This document shows, piece after piece, positions 14,555 to 25,400 of a stretch of DNA of 37,219 bases; position 1 is the stretch's first letter, and every line of letters begins with the position of its first letter. The notes beneath the pieces were generated by a model. The model made no database searches. It was not told where the DNA came from and saw nothing but the letters and a program-made list of their open reading frames with translations. Source of the stretch: Nitrospirota bacterium (lineage in GTDB: Bacteria > Nitrospirota > Nitrospiria > JACQBW01); assembly GCA_016201875.1 (NCBI GenBank), contig JACQBY010000134.1, forward strand, positions 1 through 37,219, written 5' to 3'. A program made the translations under genes and the position numbers.

Positions 14555-15412
14555 TCATAAATAGTCGAGTAATTCGGACAGCGACTCAATTCTAACAAAA
14601 TCTTCGCCCGGCTTAAAGAGGTGATTCCGGTCGATTAAAACCGCCTGGAGACCCGATTTTAACGCTCCGCCGATATCATCCGAAAGGGAGTCTCCCACAT
14701 GGATCGCTTCTGCCGGTTTAACCCGGTGGGTTTCGACCGCTTTTTTAAAAATCAGGGGGTCTGGTTTTGGAGCGCCCGCTTCGCTCGAAAGGGTCATCGA
14801 ATCAAACAGAGGGGAAATCCCCAGCGCTCTGGCCACCTCGTAAACCCGCGTGTCAAAATTGGTAATCATTCCCAGGGAATACCCTTTTGTTTTTAACAGG
14901 CCTAACACTTCAACCGTTTCGGGAAAAAGTTCCCATCCCTGGCTCCCTTTAAAAACAGTATAAACCTCCTGGAAGTAAGATTCAAAAGAAGGAATCATTC
15001 CGACTTCGGTAAACACCCCTTACACCACCTCGTACCACCATTGTTTTTCGATTTCCAGCCTCTCGGCTGGAGAAAGGGGAAAAGCTGATGTCCGCTGTGG
15101 AACAGAGTCTCCGGCCACCTCACTGTCTCGGTGGCGTTCGTGGCTTGTCGTCACTTTCTCGTGACGACACTCACCCCCCAAAGCAAGCTCGGAGGGAGCC
15201 CCCCCTTCTCGCTCGCTTTGCTTGCCGGGTAGAAAAACAGGGGGTGGTTTCTTTTTAAAGGCATTAAAAAAAGCATTATCAACGGCTTCTTTCGCCGCTT
15301 TCGAACCATATTTTTTGGCGATTTGGAGATAAATATCTCCCACGGAGCCTCTTGTTCTAAAAAGGGTCTCCGCCGCGTCAAAAAATATGACTTTAACCGG
15401 TAATTTGATCAT
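14555..15412 (-). pseudogene. HAD-superfamily hydrolase, interrupted by F2 repeat and an in-frame stop
   Basis: Two open pieces in one frame together make a HAD subfamily IA hydrolase. N-terminal piece from the ATG at 15412: VIFFDAAETLF (motif I, catalytic Asp) and the cap domain. C-terminal piece: MITNFD (motif II), GAPKPDPLIF (motif III) and IHVGDSLSDDIGGA (motif IV). A TAA at 15022-15020 separates WWYEVV from GVFTEVG, where one residue would be expected. A 144-bp F2-type repeat (15087-15230) also sits in the cap. A GTG at 15016 could restart the second piece, but without motif I it would not be a phosphatase. A sequencing error at the TAA cannot be excluded. The start overlaps no gene and follows the previous stop by 25 bp. 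Confidence 0.75.
15087..15230. repeat. F2-type long repeat inside the HAD gene
   Basis: 144 bp, 48 codons, open in the HAD frame. Shares with 6087-6243 the block GGCCACCTCAC, TCTCGGTGGCGTTCGT, CTTG and CGTGAC, with hairpins CACTG TCT CGGTG and GTCGTCAC/GTGACGAC. The ends (TGTCCGCTGTGGAAC, and CTCGCTCGCTTTGCTTGCC) are shared with 10573-10689. Confidence 0.8.
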
Positions 15413-15437
15413 TCGCGCCACTCCCGGCTTTTCGTCA

Positions 15438-16958
15438 TCAATCCAGCAGAATCTCGGAGCCGGTTCCCCTCCAGATCGCCAACCGCCATTCCAGGGCAAT
15501 CTGTTGTTCCAGATAATCCGCCGGGTTATAATCATCGGTCAGAACATGTCCCGAATCCTCTCTTAAATGGACTTCTCCGGCAAAAAGTTTTCCGGAGGAA
15601 GCAATCAAAGGGCCCAGAGGCCGGTTCGAAGCCAGCATGATATAATTGGTGAAATTATCTTTCAAAGAAACCGTTAAAACAGCTCTGTGGGAAAAATTTT
15701 GCTGGAGCGTTTTATAGATCGATTGGGTGAATTCCGAACCCTCGCCGGTAAAAAGTCCGATGGTGTTCATCACCAGAATGCCGTCGTCCGTCAAACTGTT
15801 CCTCAGTTGTTCAAAACACTCCCGGCTCAGCAAATAAAAAGGAGAAGATTCCCCCGCGAAAACGTCCAGAACAATGTAGTCATATTTTTTTCTGTTCCCA
15901 TTTAAAAAATGGCGGGCATCTTCGAGAATGAGATTGAACCGTTCGGGATGAAATTCAAAAAATTTTTTAGCGACCATGGGCATTCGGGGATCGATCTCGA
16001 CAATATCAATCAAGTCCCCGGATTTAAACTCCGATTCCGGAATGACCCCTCCTCCCAGCCCGATGACGGCTCCTTTGAAAACCTTCTTCAGGGATTTCTC
16101 CCGGCAGGCTTTAAGAACTTCTTCTATCATCCCGGTGTACGGGGCCAGGGATTGATGGAGGCCTGTTTGATAAGCCGTCTGGATCGCTCCGTCGACCATC
16201 AACATATGTATTCCCGCGTTATCGAGAACCTTTAATTGGCCGTAATAACTTTCTGATTTAAAAATAATTTTTCCGGTTTGAGTTCTTTGAGAAAAATAAA
16301 TGATCAGGACTCCGCTGATGAAAATAACGGAAAGACAGGCCAGAGCCGGCTTCCAGTTTTTTGTTTTCACGAAATGAATGGCCGGGAAAATAGAGAGGGA
16401 GATAGAAATGACAAATAAAATATTTTTCAGCCCCAGATTGGGAATCAGCCAGAAACCCACCAATAAGGTTCCCATGATTCCGCCAAGGGTGGAAAGCGCG
16501 TATAAATTTCCGGCGATTTTACCTGCCCGATCAATTTCCCTGAGAGAAAGTTTTAAGGAAAACGGGGCCACCATTCCCAACAAGGTCAGGGGAACGGTAA
16601 AAAGGATAAAAGCGGTCGTCAGGCATCCCATCCTCGGTCCGAACGAAGTCATCGCGAGAGAAACCGGCTTTTGAATCAGCGGAATCATCATGACAAAAAT
16701 TCCCGAGACCAGGACCAGAAGATAAAAAAGATCCCGGTTTTGATAACGGTCCGAGAGAATGCCTCCGATCCAGTATCCCAGGGACAGCGAAATCAAAGTG
16801 ACCGTAATTAACGAGGTCCAGATAAATAAGGAGATTCCAAAATAGGGGCTCAGAATACGCGATCCCAGCACTTCAAGGACCAGCACGATCATCCCGCAAA
16901 TAAAGATGGTCAAGAGCAATAAAACAAAATCGGCGCGTTGTTGACTATTTTTTTTCAT
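15438..16958 (-). CDS. Membrane-fused spermidine-synthase-like protein
   Basis: 506 residues. N-terminal half (about 10-225) with seven or more membrane helices (LLLLTIFICGMIVLVLEVLG, GISLFIWTSLITVTLISLSL and others), C-terminal half (about 235-480) a Rossmann methyltransferase/aminopropyltransferase fold: AVIGLGGGVIPESEF, DIVEIDPRMPMVA and YDYIVLDVFAGESSPFYLLS. This is the fused-MFS/spermidine-synthase architecture. Whether it makes polyamines is uncertain: the family includes proteins with unknown substrates, and no speD or speA is nearby. ATG start at 16958; 38 bp follow the FG-GAP gene, so it may share its transcript. Confidence 0.85.
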   Translation of the reverse strand: MKKNSQQRADFVLLLLTIFICGMIVLVLEVLGSRILSPYFGISLFIWTSLITVTLISLSLGYWIGGILSDRYQNRDLFYLLVLVSGIFVMMIPLIQKPVSLAMTSFGPRMGCLTTAFILFTVPLTLLGMVAPFSLKLSLREIDRAGKIAGNLYALSTLGGIMGTLLVGFWLIPNLGLKNILFVISISLSIFPAIHFVKTKNWKPALACLSVIFISGVLIIYFSQRTQTGKIIFKSESYYGQLKVLDNAGIHMLMVDGAIQTAYQTGLHQSLAPYTGMIEEVLKACREKSLKKVFKGAVIGLGGGVIPESEFKSGDLIDIVEIDPRMPMVAKKFFEFHPERFNLILEDARHFLNGNRKKYDYIVLDVFAGESSPFYLLSRECFEQLRNSLTDDGILVMNTIGLFTGEGSEFTQSIYKTLQQNFSHRAVLTVSLKDNFTNYIMLASNRPLGPLIASSGKLFAGEVHLREDSGHVLTDDYNPADYLEQQIALEWRLAIWRGTGSEILLD

Positions 16959-16996
16959 TCAATATCCCATCGGGGGAAAATCAGCCTGTCCCCTTT

Positions 16997-19900
16997 TTAT
17001 CTTTGAAGTTTCAGAAACATGTTGTTATTGGCGTCTATACCAAAATTAAAAAAAGCGGATGCGGAATCGGAAAAAGCCTGGACACCGGTCCCTAAAACGG
17101 AAATTTGAACCCCCTCGACGTTCCGGACAATGCTCCCTCCGCCCGTCGCGTCTCCCACCGCGTCAACCGTCGTTCCGCTATACTGAATGGCCGGAGATCG
17201 AGGGGAAATGTTTGAAATATTTCCAAAGGTCGCGCTCCCCTGATAAGCGGTTAAAAACCGGTTCCCGGAAGCGCCCTGAATCGCATGGACATTCTTCACC
17301 CCGGGGGAAACGTTATAGATGATGAAACGGCCGGAGTCGTCGGTCTGATTCCCGGGGAGAATATTACCTGAAGCGTCAAGGTACCGTGGAATTCCCACCG
17401 GGCTTCCGTCAAGATCAAGCGCTTCAATCGTAACGTTTGGAAGAACGACATCCTTCCCCGGCATTAAAGCCAGGCTTCCCGACCCTTTTTTATACACCAA
17501 AAGATCAGAATAGGTATCGTCATTAAAATCGGCAATCAATAGATTCGAGGGATTCCCCAGGACAGAATAAACGGTTTTTGTGCCAAACGTGCCGTCACCC
17601 AGGCCGGGGAGGGTCAAAATATTCCCGGAAACCGTGGTCACCACCAGATCGATTCTCCCGTCTGAATTGACATCATTGAGGGCCACAAACTCAGGAAACT
17701 CAGGAGGCTCCGGAAACCTTGACAGGAGTACGGGGGGACTCTGTGCCTGGCTGAATAATCCCCCTCCCTTTCCGAGCAATACCGATACCGTTCCCGATCC
17801 CTGGTTTGGAATCACAAGATCAGCCAGGCCGTCTCCATTCATATCACCCGCCGCAATTCCAACCGGAAAGGCCCCGACAGGATAAGGGCTGTTTGGGGCA
17901 AGGACAAAAAGTCCCGTCCCATACCCCAAAAAGAGGGCGACATTGTTGCTCCCCGAGTTGACGACCGCCAGATCGAGATTCCCGTCGCCGTTAAAATCAA
18001 GGCTTAACAGGGCGATGGGGAGATTCCCCCGGGTATTATAGGGATATTTTGTACTGCTGAACGTGCCGTCTCCATTCCCGGGAATAAAATAATAGGCGCT
18101 GGCCGCGGAACAGAGGACCACGAGATCGACTTTGCCGTCTCCGTTAAAATCAGCCGCCGATACGGCAACCGGAGCGCACCCGGACGGCAGAGCGAGAGGA
18201 ACGTATGGAGGAACGCCTGCCGGAATAAAATTCCCTTTGCCGGTTCCTAAAAAAATCGTCAGGGAATCGCTCCCAAGGTTTGCCACAATTAAATCTAAAA
18301 CCCCGTCGCCGTTGATATCTATCGACCGGACGGAAACAGGGTTGGCCCCGGTGATTAAAGGGGAACCGGAGCTTTCTCTGAAGGCGCCGTCTCCTCCGCC
18401 TAAAAGAACGGTCAGTTTATTGTCGTTGTCCCTCACATAGGCGACGTCGATTTCGTTATCTTCGTCAAACAGCCCTTCCGCCATTCTCTGCTGGGAAATT
18501 CCGGGCATCGGGGCAGAGGAAAATGAAAACTGGTTTAACGGGACAGGTGTTGAAAACCCCGTGCTCGCGACCGTGCCGCTCAAAATCCCTTTGGAAAAAT
18601 CGACCGTAAAAGGGGAGGGTCCATTGGAAACCTGGTTTTGAATGGCCGGCCTCGTAAGCGCCCAAAAGGTCATGGAGCCCATATTTGAAATGACCGTGTC
18701 AAACAGAGAATAGGTGTCGAGCGAATCCGCCTGAGGCCCCCTGGCTTTAACCGCGTACCGGCTGAACGTCGAAAAGGACCTGGAAAAACTTCCGTCCGAT
18801 GCCGATTGGAAACGGACTTTCTCTCCCATCACCGATAGACTGGCATTACCGATAGCCGTTCCATCAATATCCCGGGTCACTCCCGAAACCTGGATAGCCG
18901 GCGGAGAGGAGTTATTGACATCTATGTCCGAAAGGACTATTCCGTTCGAATACGAATGAATCCACCGGTTGCCCGAGTCATCCTGGGACACGGCCCGGAC
19001 CTGGACAGGCCCCGCGGGGAGATTAAAAATGATAAACCTTCCATTCTTTGCCGACGCCTGATTCAACGTCGGAAGCCCGGACGAATCAAAATAACGGATA
19101 TCTCCCACGATATTCCCCGACGTGTCCGAAGCCTGAAGGATGACTCCGTCTGTCCCCCGGCCGGTTTTATTCTCTACGATCATCCCGGCGAGGATCCCTT
19201 TAGAAGAATCATATTGCGCTGAAAGACCGGCCGCGCTCAGATATTGGCCAAGCCCTGTGGCGGAATAAAGAGCCAAAGTTTTTAATTGGCCGTCCATTTT
19301 TATATCCTGATAGGTATCCAGATAAGAAGGCTTGCTCACTTTAAAGGTATAAGAAGCCTGATCGAGAAAAACCTTATCCGCCAGCGGTATATTAAAATAA
19401 CCTGCCGGATCGGCTGTGGTCAGGGAGAGCGCATTACCCAGGGCAAAAACAGCCGCGAGACCGATGGGAGTTGTTCCGTCCGAATCGGCCACGTTCCCCG
19501 AGAGTCCCTGGAAAAAGTTATTTTTTCCCAGAGCCGTTTGTCTCACCGTCACTTTTTTAATCGACGCGCTCCCCGGAAAAATTTCAACCTTCTCCACTCC
19601 GGCAAAATAGGAGAGCCCCTGGGCCGTTTCCTCAAGGGCGGTCGCGGAAAGATTCACCCTTCCGGGGGGGAGGTTAAACGCAATATACGATCCGTCGGTG
19701 ATGCCGACCGAAATGGAAGGGCAGGTTTTGGCGGAAGGCATGGCGCAATCGTACGTTTGAATATTAAAACCGGAATCATAATAACTGATTTTTTTTCCGG
19801 CCGGATCATCAAACCAGAAAAAGGTAGGGATTAACGTCCCCGTGACTGGATCTTTGTATGACCCATTCTGATATATCCGGGGCTTTCCGTTAGAATCCAT

Positions 19901-20860
19901 ATTTAAAAACGTCCCCTGATCATCGGTTAAAATCACGGCGGAATAGGGCCGCCGGGTTTCATCCAGACCCTGTACCACCCCCACCAGAACCCCTTGAGCG
20001 GGGTTAAACGCCGTAAAACGGGTCTGTGTCAGGCTGTCCTGCAGGGAAGCCATTGAAAGAATATCAATATTTTCAGTCACATCCACAGCGCCCTGGGGGA
20101 GCGCGGCCAGATCGGTCGCTATTTCCTGGTAGGTGGGGAGATATCCCGCGGCAGAGGCTTCGATTAAAAAACGGCTATCGGACCCGAGGGAGGGGAACCG
20201 GTACAATCCTGCAGGTGGGGAAAAGACGGAGAGGCCTTTTAAACCTGCCGGAGCCAATAAAGCGCCGGAAACATTGACGCCGGTCTGATACGCCCTAACG
20301 TTCCCGGTCACTCCGATAAAAGGAGGGGGCACTTTAACCATCCCGATATTAATCAAGGAGACCGCGTCCGAATAAGATAAGACCGATGTTTTGCCCCTTC
20401 CCCCCTGGACGGCTTTAAGATAAACCTCGCCGGGAGGCGCGTTGAGAAGGGTAAACCCTCCGTTGGCGCTGGTCCCGGCCTGGTTTGAAAAATCGGGAAC
20501 CCCTCCCAGGTTATTATAAAAAAAATCGCCTATTTTATTCCCGTCCGCATCGGTCGCTTCGAGAACGATATTTGAAATATCTCCTCCAAAAATCGCCAGA
20601 AGGTTTCCGCTCACAGACCCCGTTCCGGAAACTTTTGAGACGTTGGCCGCGTTGAACAAATTCGCAAGATCGGCCTGGGAAATAATCCTGAGGAGCGATT
20701 GATCGGCCACTGTATTCTTCAAGCCTGTATGTTTATTAAAAATATAGGTCGTGGTATAGGGAACGTTTTTATCTCCCTTCTGCTCGCAGCAAAAGGGAAA
20801 ATCGGAATTGGCGCAACCGGTAAAAAAAAGGACGAGAATTAAAAAAGGTTTTCTTAACAT
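16997..20860 (-). CDS. Giant lipoprotein with carboxypeptidase-regulatory-like and FG-GAP/VCBS repeats
   Basis: 1287 residues. Signal peptide with lipobox FTGC, then several beta-sandwich repeats of the carboxypeptidase-regulatory-like kind (GRFIIFNLPAGPVQVRAVS, GGFTLLNAPPGEVYLKAV, GRFIIYNVSPGVKNVHAI), interrupted around 810-1140 by about seven FG-GAP/VCBS repeats with calcium-type loops (DINGDGVLD, DFNGDGKVD, DFNGDGNLD, DMNGDGLAD, DVNSDGRID). This is the style of surface proteins that bind partners through a beta-propeller; no enzyme motif is seen. It lies 63 bp after a beta-barrel gene and is probably exported with it. Start ATG 20860. Confidence 0.83.
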   Translation of the reverse strand: MLRKPFLILVLFFTGCANSDFPFCCEQKGDKNVPYTTTYIFNKHTGLKNTVADQSLLRIISQADLANLFNAANVSKVSGTGSVSGNLLAIFGGDISNIVLEATDADGNKIGDFFYNNLGGVPDFSNQAGTSANGGFTLLNAPPGEVYLKAVQGGRGKTSVLSYSDAVSLINIGMVKVPPPFIGVTGNVRAYQTGVNVSGALLAPAGLKGLSVFSPPAGLYRFPSLGSDSRFLIEASAAGYLPTYQEIATDLAALPQGAVDVTENIDILSMASLQDSLTQTRFTAFNPAQGVLVGVVQGLDETRRPYSAVILTDDQGTFLNMDSNGKPRIYQNGSYKDPVTGTLIPTFFWFDDPAGKKISYYDSGFNIQTYDCAMPSAKTCPSISVGITDGSYIAFNLPPGRVNLSATALEETAQGLSYFAGVEKVEIFPGSASIKKVTVRQTALGKNNFFQGLSGNVADSDGTTPIGLAAVFALGNALSLTTADPAGYFNIPLADKVFLDQASYTFKVSKPSYLDTYQDIKMDGQLKTLALYSATGLGQYLSAAGLSAQYDSSKGILAGMIVENKTGRGTDGVILQASDTSGNIVGDIRYFDSSGLPTLNQASAKNGRFIIFNLPAGPVQVRAVSQDDSGNRWIHSYSNGIVLSDIDVNNSSPPAIQVSGVTRDIDGTAIGNASLSVMGEKVRFQSASDGSFSRSFSTFSRYAVKARGPQADSLDTYSLFDTVISNMGSMTFWALTRPAIQNQVSNGPSPFTVDFSKGILSGTVASTGFSTPVPLNQFSFSSAPMPGISQQRMAEGLFDEDNEIDVAYVRDNDNKLTVLLGGGDGAFRESSGSPLITGANPVSVRSIDINGDGVLDLIVANLGSDSLTIFLGTGKGNFIPAGVPPYVPLALPSGCAPVAVSAADFNGDGKVDLVVLCSAASAYYFIPGNGDGTFSSTKYPYNTRGNLPIALLSLDFNGDGNLDLAVVNSGSNNVALFLGYGTGLFVLAPNSPYPVGAFPVGIAAGDMNGDGLADLVIPNQGSGTVSVLLGKGGGLFSQAQSPPVLLSRFPEPPEFPEFVALNDVNSDGRIDLVVTTVSGNILTLPGLGDGTFGTKTVYSVLGNPSNLLIADFNDDTYSDLLVYKKGSGSLALMPGKDVVLPNVTIEALDLDGSPVGIPRYLDASGNILPGNQTDDSGRFIIYNVSPGVKNVHAIQGASGNRFLTAYQGSATFGNISNISPRSPAIQYSGTTVDAVGDATGGGSIVRNVEGVQISVLGTGVQAFSDSASAFFNFGIDANNNMFLKLQR

Positions 20861-20923
20861 ATTAATCTTCTTATTTTATAATCAAATCCCTTATTTTCAA
20901 AGAGAAATGTGAGATGGCTTCAC

Positions 20924-22378
20924 TTAAAAGCTGTAGGTGAGATCAAATTCCATACGGCTTTCATTTTTAAAAAAACCGACAAACGTAAATTCTCCCGGCA
21001 TGGGCCCCCCGATGTCACCCACCATCAGATCAAGCCCGAATGAAAGCTTGAAACGGTCTGTCAGCCCATACTCGATTTTCGGCCTGACAAGGTAATCATT
21101 ATCGACCAGAAAATAGAGCACCAGAATCGACGGCACCAGGCGGTCATTCCTTAAAGGTTTTCTGGCAAAAAGAGAGAGGACGGTGTCATATTCCCTCTGG
21201 ATAATATTCGGGTCATAATTTAAAATTTTTTGCTGCTGCATCGATAAAGAAATATCGGCGGAATAAAGGGTAAAATCGGCCCCAACGGCATATTTCAAAT
21301 AATTTCTTTTTATCTCTCCATAAAAAAATTGCGCCGGGTCGGCCGGATCGACCCCGAGAAGGGTCCCGAAATATTTATCCCGGACAAGAGCCCCTTCCGC
21401 GTTTAAAATCAGTTTTCCAAAAGATTTTGAGAGGGTTCCCCCATAGACCCTGACTTTGGTGTAACGGGGCTGGAAAACCACATCGGGAGAGACTCCGAAC
21501 CCTCCGAGGCCGAAAACCGACCGGTAAGAGGCCGGAAAGGGGTCCCACATATAATAATAGCTGACGGCCAGATCGGCGCCAAAAAGGGGTTTGGATAAAC
21601 GGATCCCCCAATCGGCATTTTCAAGATTGCTCTTTGGGACCGTCGTGCCGGGCAAGATCTGAAACTGTTCGAACTGACTCGCCTTTGGCGCCGGTTTATG
21701 AAATTTCAGGTCGGGAATATAGAGGCCTTCGAGGGCCCACTCTCCAAGGTAAAGATCGGACTTTACCATCCATCGGGGAAGGTACCGGTCGGCGACCTCC
21801 CGTAAAATAAACTCCTTAAAATCAAGGGGGTTGATTTCATCGAGGATTCTGGCCCCTTCAACCACCCCCCAGCGGACAATCTGCCTGCCGAGACGGAGAT
21901 CGAGAGCGGAGAAATGAGCATCGAGGTAAAGTTCCCTGAATTCGGCATTTTTATTCTCGATATCCACCCCCCGAAGATTCCCCACATCGGTCCCGGCAAT
22001 TTGCGGGACCGAAGGACTGTCGGTTAAAACCGTCCGGGGGCCGATAATCCGGCTGAGAGAGTCGATCTGCGCCAGGTCGGGCGCGATATCATAATAAACC
22101 CATGGGATGACGGTTAATTGAAACTTCGGAGAGAACGTGTAATGCGCTTCTATTCTCAACACCGACATGATCTTGGTAAAAACAACGGGATTGTAAATCC
22201 GCATGGCCGTCTCCTGCCGGAAATAACCGGAATAACTGAAATGAGATAAAGCGCCCGATGGCGTTTCTTCCGCGGCCAGAGGACGAGCGAAAAAGGTGAA
22301 AAGTGAAAAGTGAAAATTGAAAATTAAAAGATAAAAAACAAAATAATTCAATTGAAGGCGGTCCCGTAAACTTTTCAC
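20924..22378 (-). CDS. DUF1302-like outer-membrane beta-barrel protein
   Basis: 484 residues. After a signal peptide ending near ARPLAAEE, alternating amphipathic strands fill the rest, ending in an aromatic residue (MEFDLTYSF), the usual beta-barrel signal. LRLGRQIVRWGVVEGARILDEI is typical of the DUF1302 family of outer-membrane proteins, of unknown function. GTG start at 22378 with AAGGA five bases upstream; the start region and signal peptide lie within an A/T-rich repetitive tract. Probably co-transcribed with the TPR-barrel gene 50 bp upstream and the FG-GAP lipoprotein downstream. Confidence 0.82.
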   Translation of the reverse strand: MKSLRDRLQLNYFVFYLLIFNFHFSLFTFFARPLAAEETPSGALSHFSYSGYFRQETAMRIYNPVVFTKIMSVLRIEAHYTFSPKFQLTVIPWVYYDIAPDLAQIDSLSRIIGPRTVLTDSPSVPQIAGTDVGNLRGVDIENKNAEFRELYLDAHFSALDLRLGRQIVRWGVVEGARILDEINPLDFKEFILREVADRYLPRWMVKSDLYLGEWALEGLYIPDLKFHKPAPKASQFEQFQILPGTTVPKSNLENADWGIRLSKPLFGADLAVSYYYMWDPFPASYRSVFGLGGFGVSPDVVFQPRYTKVRVYGGTLSKSFGKLILNAEGALVRDKYFGTLLGVDPADPAQFFYGEIKRNYLKYAVGADFTLYSADISLSMQQQKILNYDPNIIQREYDTVLSLFARKPLRNDRLVPSILVLYFLVDNDYLVRPKIEYGLTDRFKLSFGLDLMVGDIGGPMPGEFTFVGFFKNESRMEFDLTYSF

Positions 22379-22435
22379 TTTTTCCTTTTTACATTTACAT
22401 TTAACTTTTTACTTTTCACTTTTTACCTTTAAAAT
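22290..22435. repeat. Purine/pyrimidine simple-sequence tract (AAAAGTGAAA type)
   Basis: Repeats of AAAGTGAAAA and variants (AAATTGAAAATTAAAAG) at 22290-22345 and the complementary TTTTCACTTTTT, TTTACATTTAACTTTTTAC at 22368-22435. They can pair across the barrel gene start. Part of the tract encodes the hydrophobic core (YFVFYLLIFNFHFSLFTFF) of the signal peptide. Similar words occur at 29506-29530 and 29697-29720. Confidence 0.7.
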
Positions 22436-25400
22436 GAATAATTGACCGTTAATCCCAGCGTATGTTTTTTATAACCTCCGATGGGGGCAGTTTGCTCGCT
22501 TAAGACATCATTCACATTCCGGCTAACCAGGGCAGAAAGGTTCGAAGCGACGCTTTGCCATCCTGCCGAAGCCGTCAGGGTCACATTACTGTAAAAAAAC
22601 CAGGTCACTCCGGCATTGAGGCTGACCGATTGATTTTTACGATAGAGCGCCCCCAGACCCGCCTGTAATGCCGCCGGATCGGGATTCTTATACAGGACCT
22701 GTCCATAAGCGATACTCAAAGAACCGTTATAATAATCTAAAAATTTCCGATTGTAGGTCACTCCGGCATTCCAGGAAATCTGGCTGTCATCGCTGGCCAC
22801 GACATCCCTGTTGGCCGCGCTCATCACCCAGGACAATCCGCCATAACTCTGAAGACTTTTAAAAACGGACCAGCTGACGGCCTGCTGAATGGAATTATAA
22901 AAGGGGTTGATCGCGGACACGCTGTAGGCATAACCCAGATGGGTCGTGATGGAGTCAAACCAGTTCCCTTTTGTCTGGATGTCCGCGCCGAACTGGCTGT
23001 TCCAGCCCGCAAATCCGCCGGCCTGATAACTCATTCCCATCGACGGAGAAAGGACAACCGTCAGGCCGTTTAAATCGGGCCATCTGGCCTCGAAGGAAAC
23101 GCTTTCGCCGTTAAAGAGGCGTTGATTGTCATAATAAACCGAATTTGAAACGCTCAATCCGCCTGAGAGAATCACCTTCAATGATTTATAAAAACTGTAT
23201 TTCAAGCTCAGGGCATAAACTGAATAGACTTCGGAGCTTTCAAATGCTTCACTGTTGCCGGCGTTGCTGTCGCTGCCAAAGAGCGTCGCCGAAACATTTC
23301 CGGAAACCCTCTGCTGATAATAATCAAGACGGGCCTGAAGGAGCACCCCCTCTTTAGACTTTTTATTTACCAGGTACTTTGCTCCCTTCTTGAAGTTTTC
23401 ATACGCCCCATGGAAGTCCCCCCGCCGCTCCTGGATGATTCCAAGGTAGAAATAGGGAGATGAAAAGTTGGGGCTTTTTTCTATGGCTTTTTGATAAGCG
23501 TCCGCCGCCCGATCATCGTCCTCCACCGCTTCGTAATAATTCCCAAGGTCATACCAGGTATCCCCCTCCCAGGGGACAAGTTCGGTTGCTTTCAAAAGGA
23601 GTCTGCCGGCTGTCGGGTATTCTTTTCTTTGCATCAGCAAAGCCCCGACGATAGAATAGCCTTTCGCCTCTTCGGTCCTGGTAAGCTTTGGCCTTATTTC
23701 ATCGAGTTTTTTCACCGCCTCCCTGACCTCCTCCTCTTCCGGTTTCCCGAGAGCGATGACCTGTTCATACTCGCTGAAGGCTGATTTGTAAGCCCCTGCC
23801 AGATCATAAAGGATGGCCAGCCTGTAATGGGCGGCAAAAAGATCAGGTTTCAGTTCAATCGCTCTTTTAAGCGCATATTCCCCCGATACCAGGTCGAAAT
23901 TCCGGATGTACGCAAAACCGAGATTGTAATAATAATAGGCGTTATCCCGGTTGAGGCGGATAGCCGCCTCGAACTCTGCCACCGCTTTTTGAAGCATGTT
24001 TTTTTTATCCCGGGAAACAGGAACTCCCTCTTCAGGGGGATTCTCTTTTTCCAACTGTTCCAGCGTCTGCATCGCTTCATTTCCGGATTTAAAATGCGCT
24101 TCGCTTTCGGCCTTTTGTTCTAACCCCTCCATCTCTTTTTTAGCCGTCTGAACCAGTTTCCCTTCTTTTCCCAGCAGGATCACCTTTTTCATCTCCTCGA
24201 TGCTTTCGGTATATTTTCCAACCGCTCCGAGTAAAAGACCTGATTGGAAACGGGCTTCCAGGTAATCGGGATTTATTTTTAAAAGGGCCTCCAGGTCTTT
24301 TTGAGCTTCCACCGGATTTTTTTGTTTTATTTCCACCAGAGCCAGCGCATAAAGGGCCTGAACCTGCTCCGGCACGAGACCCAGCGCTTTTTGATACGCT
24401 TCTTTGGCTTCGCTCCATTTTTCTTCTTTAAAGAGCTGATTCCCCGACCTGATATAGGAAAACAGGGCTCTGGCTTTTTCGGGAGACCCGCCCATTTGAG
24501 AAAGAAAATATTTTGCCCGCCTGCTCCATTCGCTCTCTTTTTGATCCATTTGAATCACCTCCTCGAGCAGAACAATGGCTTTTTCATATTTTTCCTGGCT
24601 CTGGTAGATTAACGCCAGATCGATTCTCGGGGAGGGGAGTTCCGGATAAAGGGCAAGGATCTGTTTGGAATAGTCCCCGGCTTTTTCTAAATCGAGGCTG
24701 GTTTCCCGGAGATAAATCTTTCCCAGACTGTCAAGCGCCTGAAGGTTTTTTGGCGAAAGGGAAAGCGCCTGAATAAACTTTTCTCTTGCGGCATCGATGT
24801 TTTCACTTTTGAGGAAGGCCCCCCCTTCGTCCAGAAGAAGCTGAATCTCAAGCGTCCTGGCAGAATCATCCCCGAACTGAGCCAACTCCCTCTCCGCCTT
24901 CGCCAGCTCCTCTTTGAATTCTTCCGGATTTCCGAGCTGATGGATCAATTCTTTCACTCTCGAAAATTCATTGAAGGCTTTTTGAACCTCTTTCTCTTTG
25001 AGATAAATCTGCCCCAGAAAAAGATGCCCGGGCACGAGCGATGGCTCTTTTGCAACCACATCGAGAAAGAGTTTCCTGGCCTCGGGCAACCTCTCTTTTT
25101 GAAAAAGGATCACCCCGAGTCCGAATTTTGCCTTGATATTTTCAGGGACACTCTTTAAAATCCCGCGGTATTCCAGTTCCGCCGCGTCAAGCTTCTTTTC
25201 TATTTCAAACAGGGAGGCCGCCTTTTTTAACCTGGAAACGATCTCAAGAGCGATCTCTTTTGTCTGGCCTGACTGCTCCATTTTTTTTCTCGCCTCAATA
25301 ACCTCCCGGAATTGCGGTGTTTTCTGACCCCGTTGAAGAATGGTCTGATACTCCTCCCAGGCCTCTCCCACCCGCTCCTCGGCCTCGTAGGCTTCTCCCA

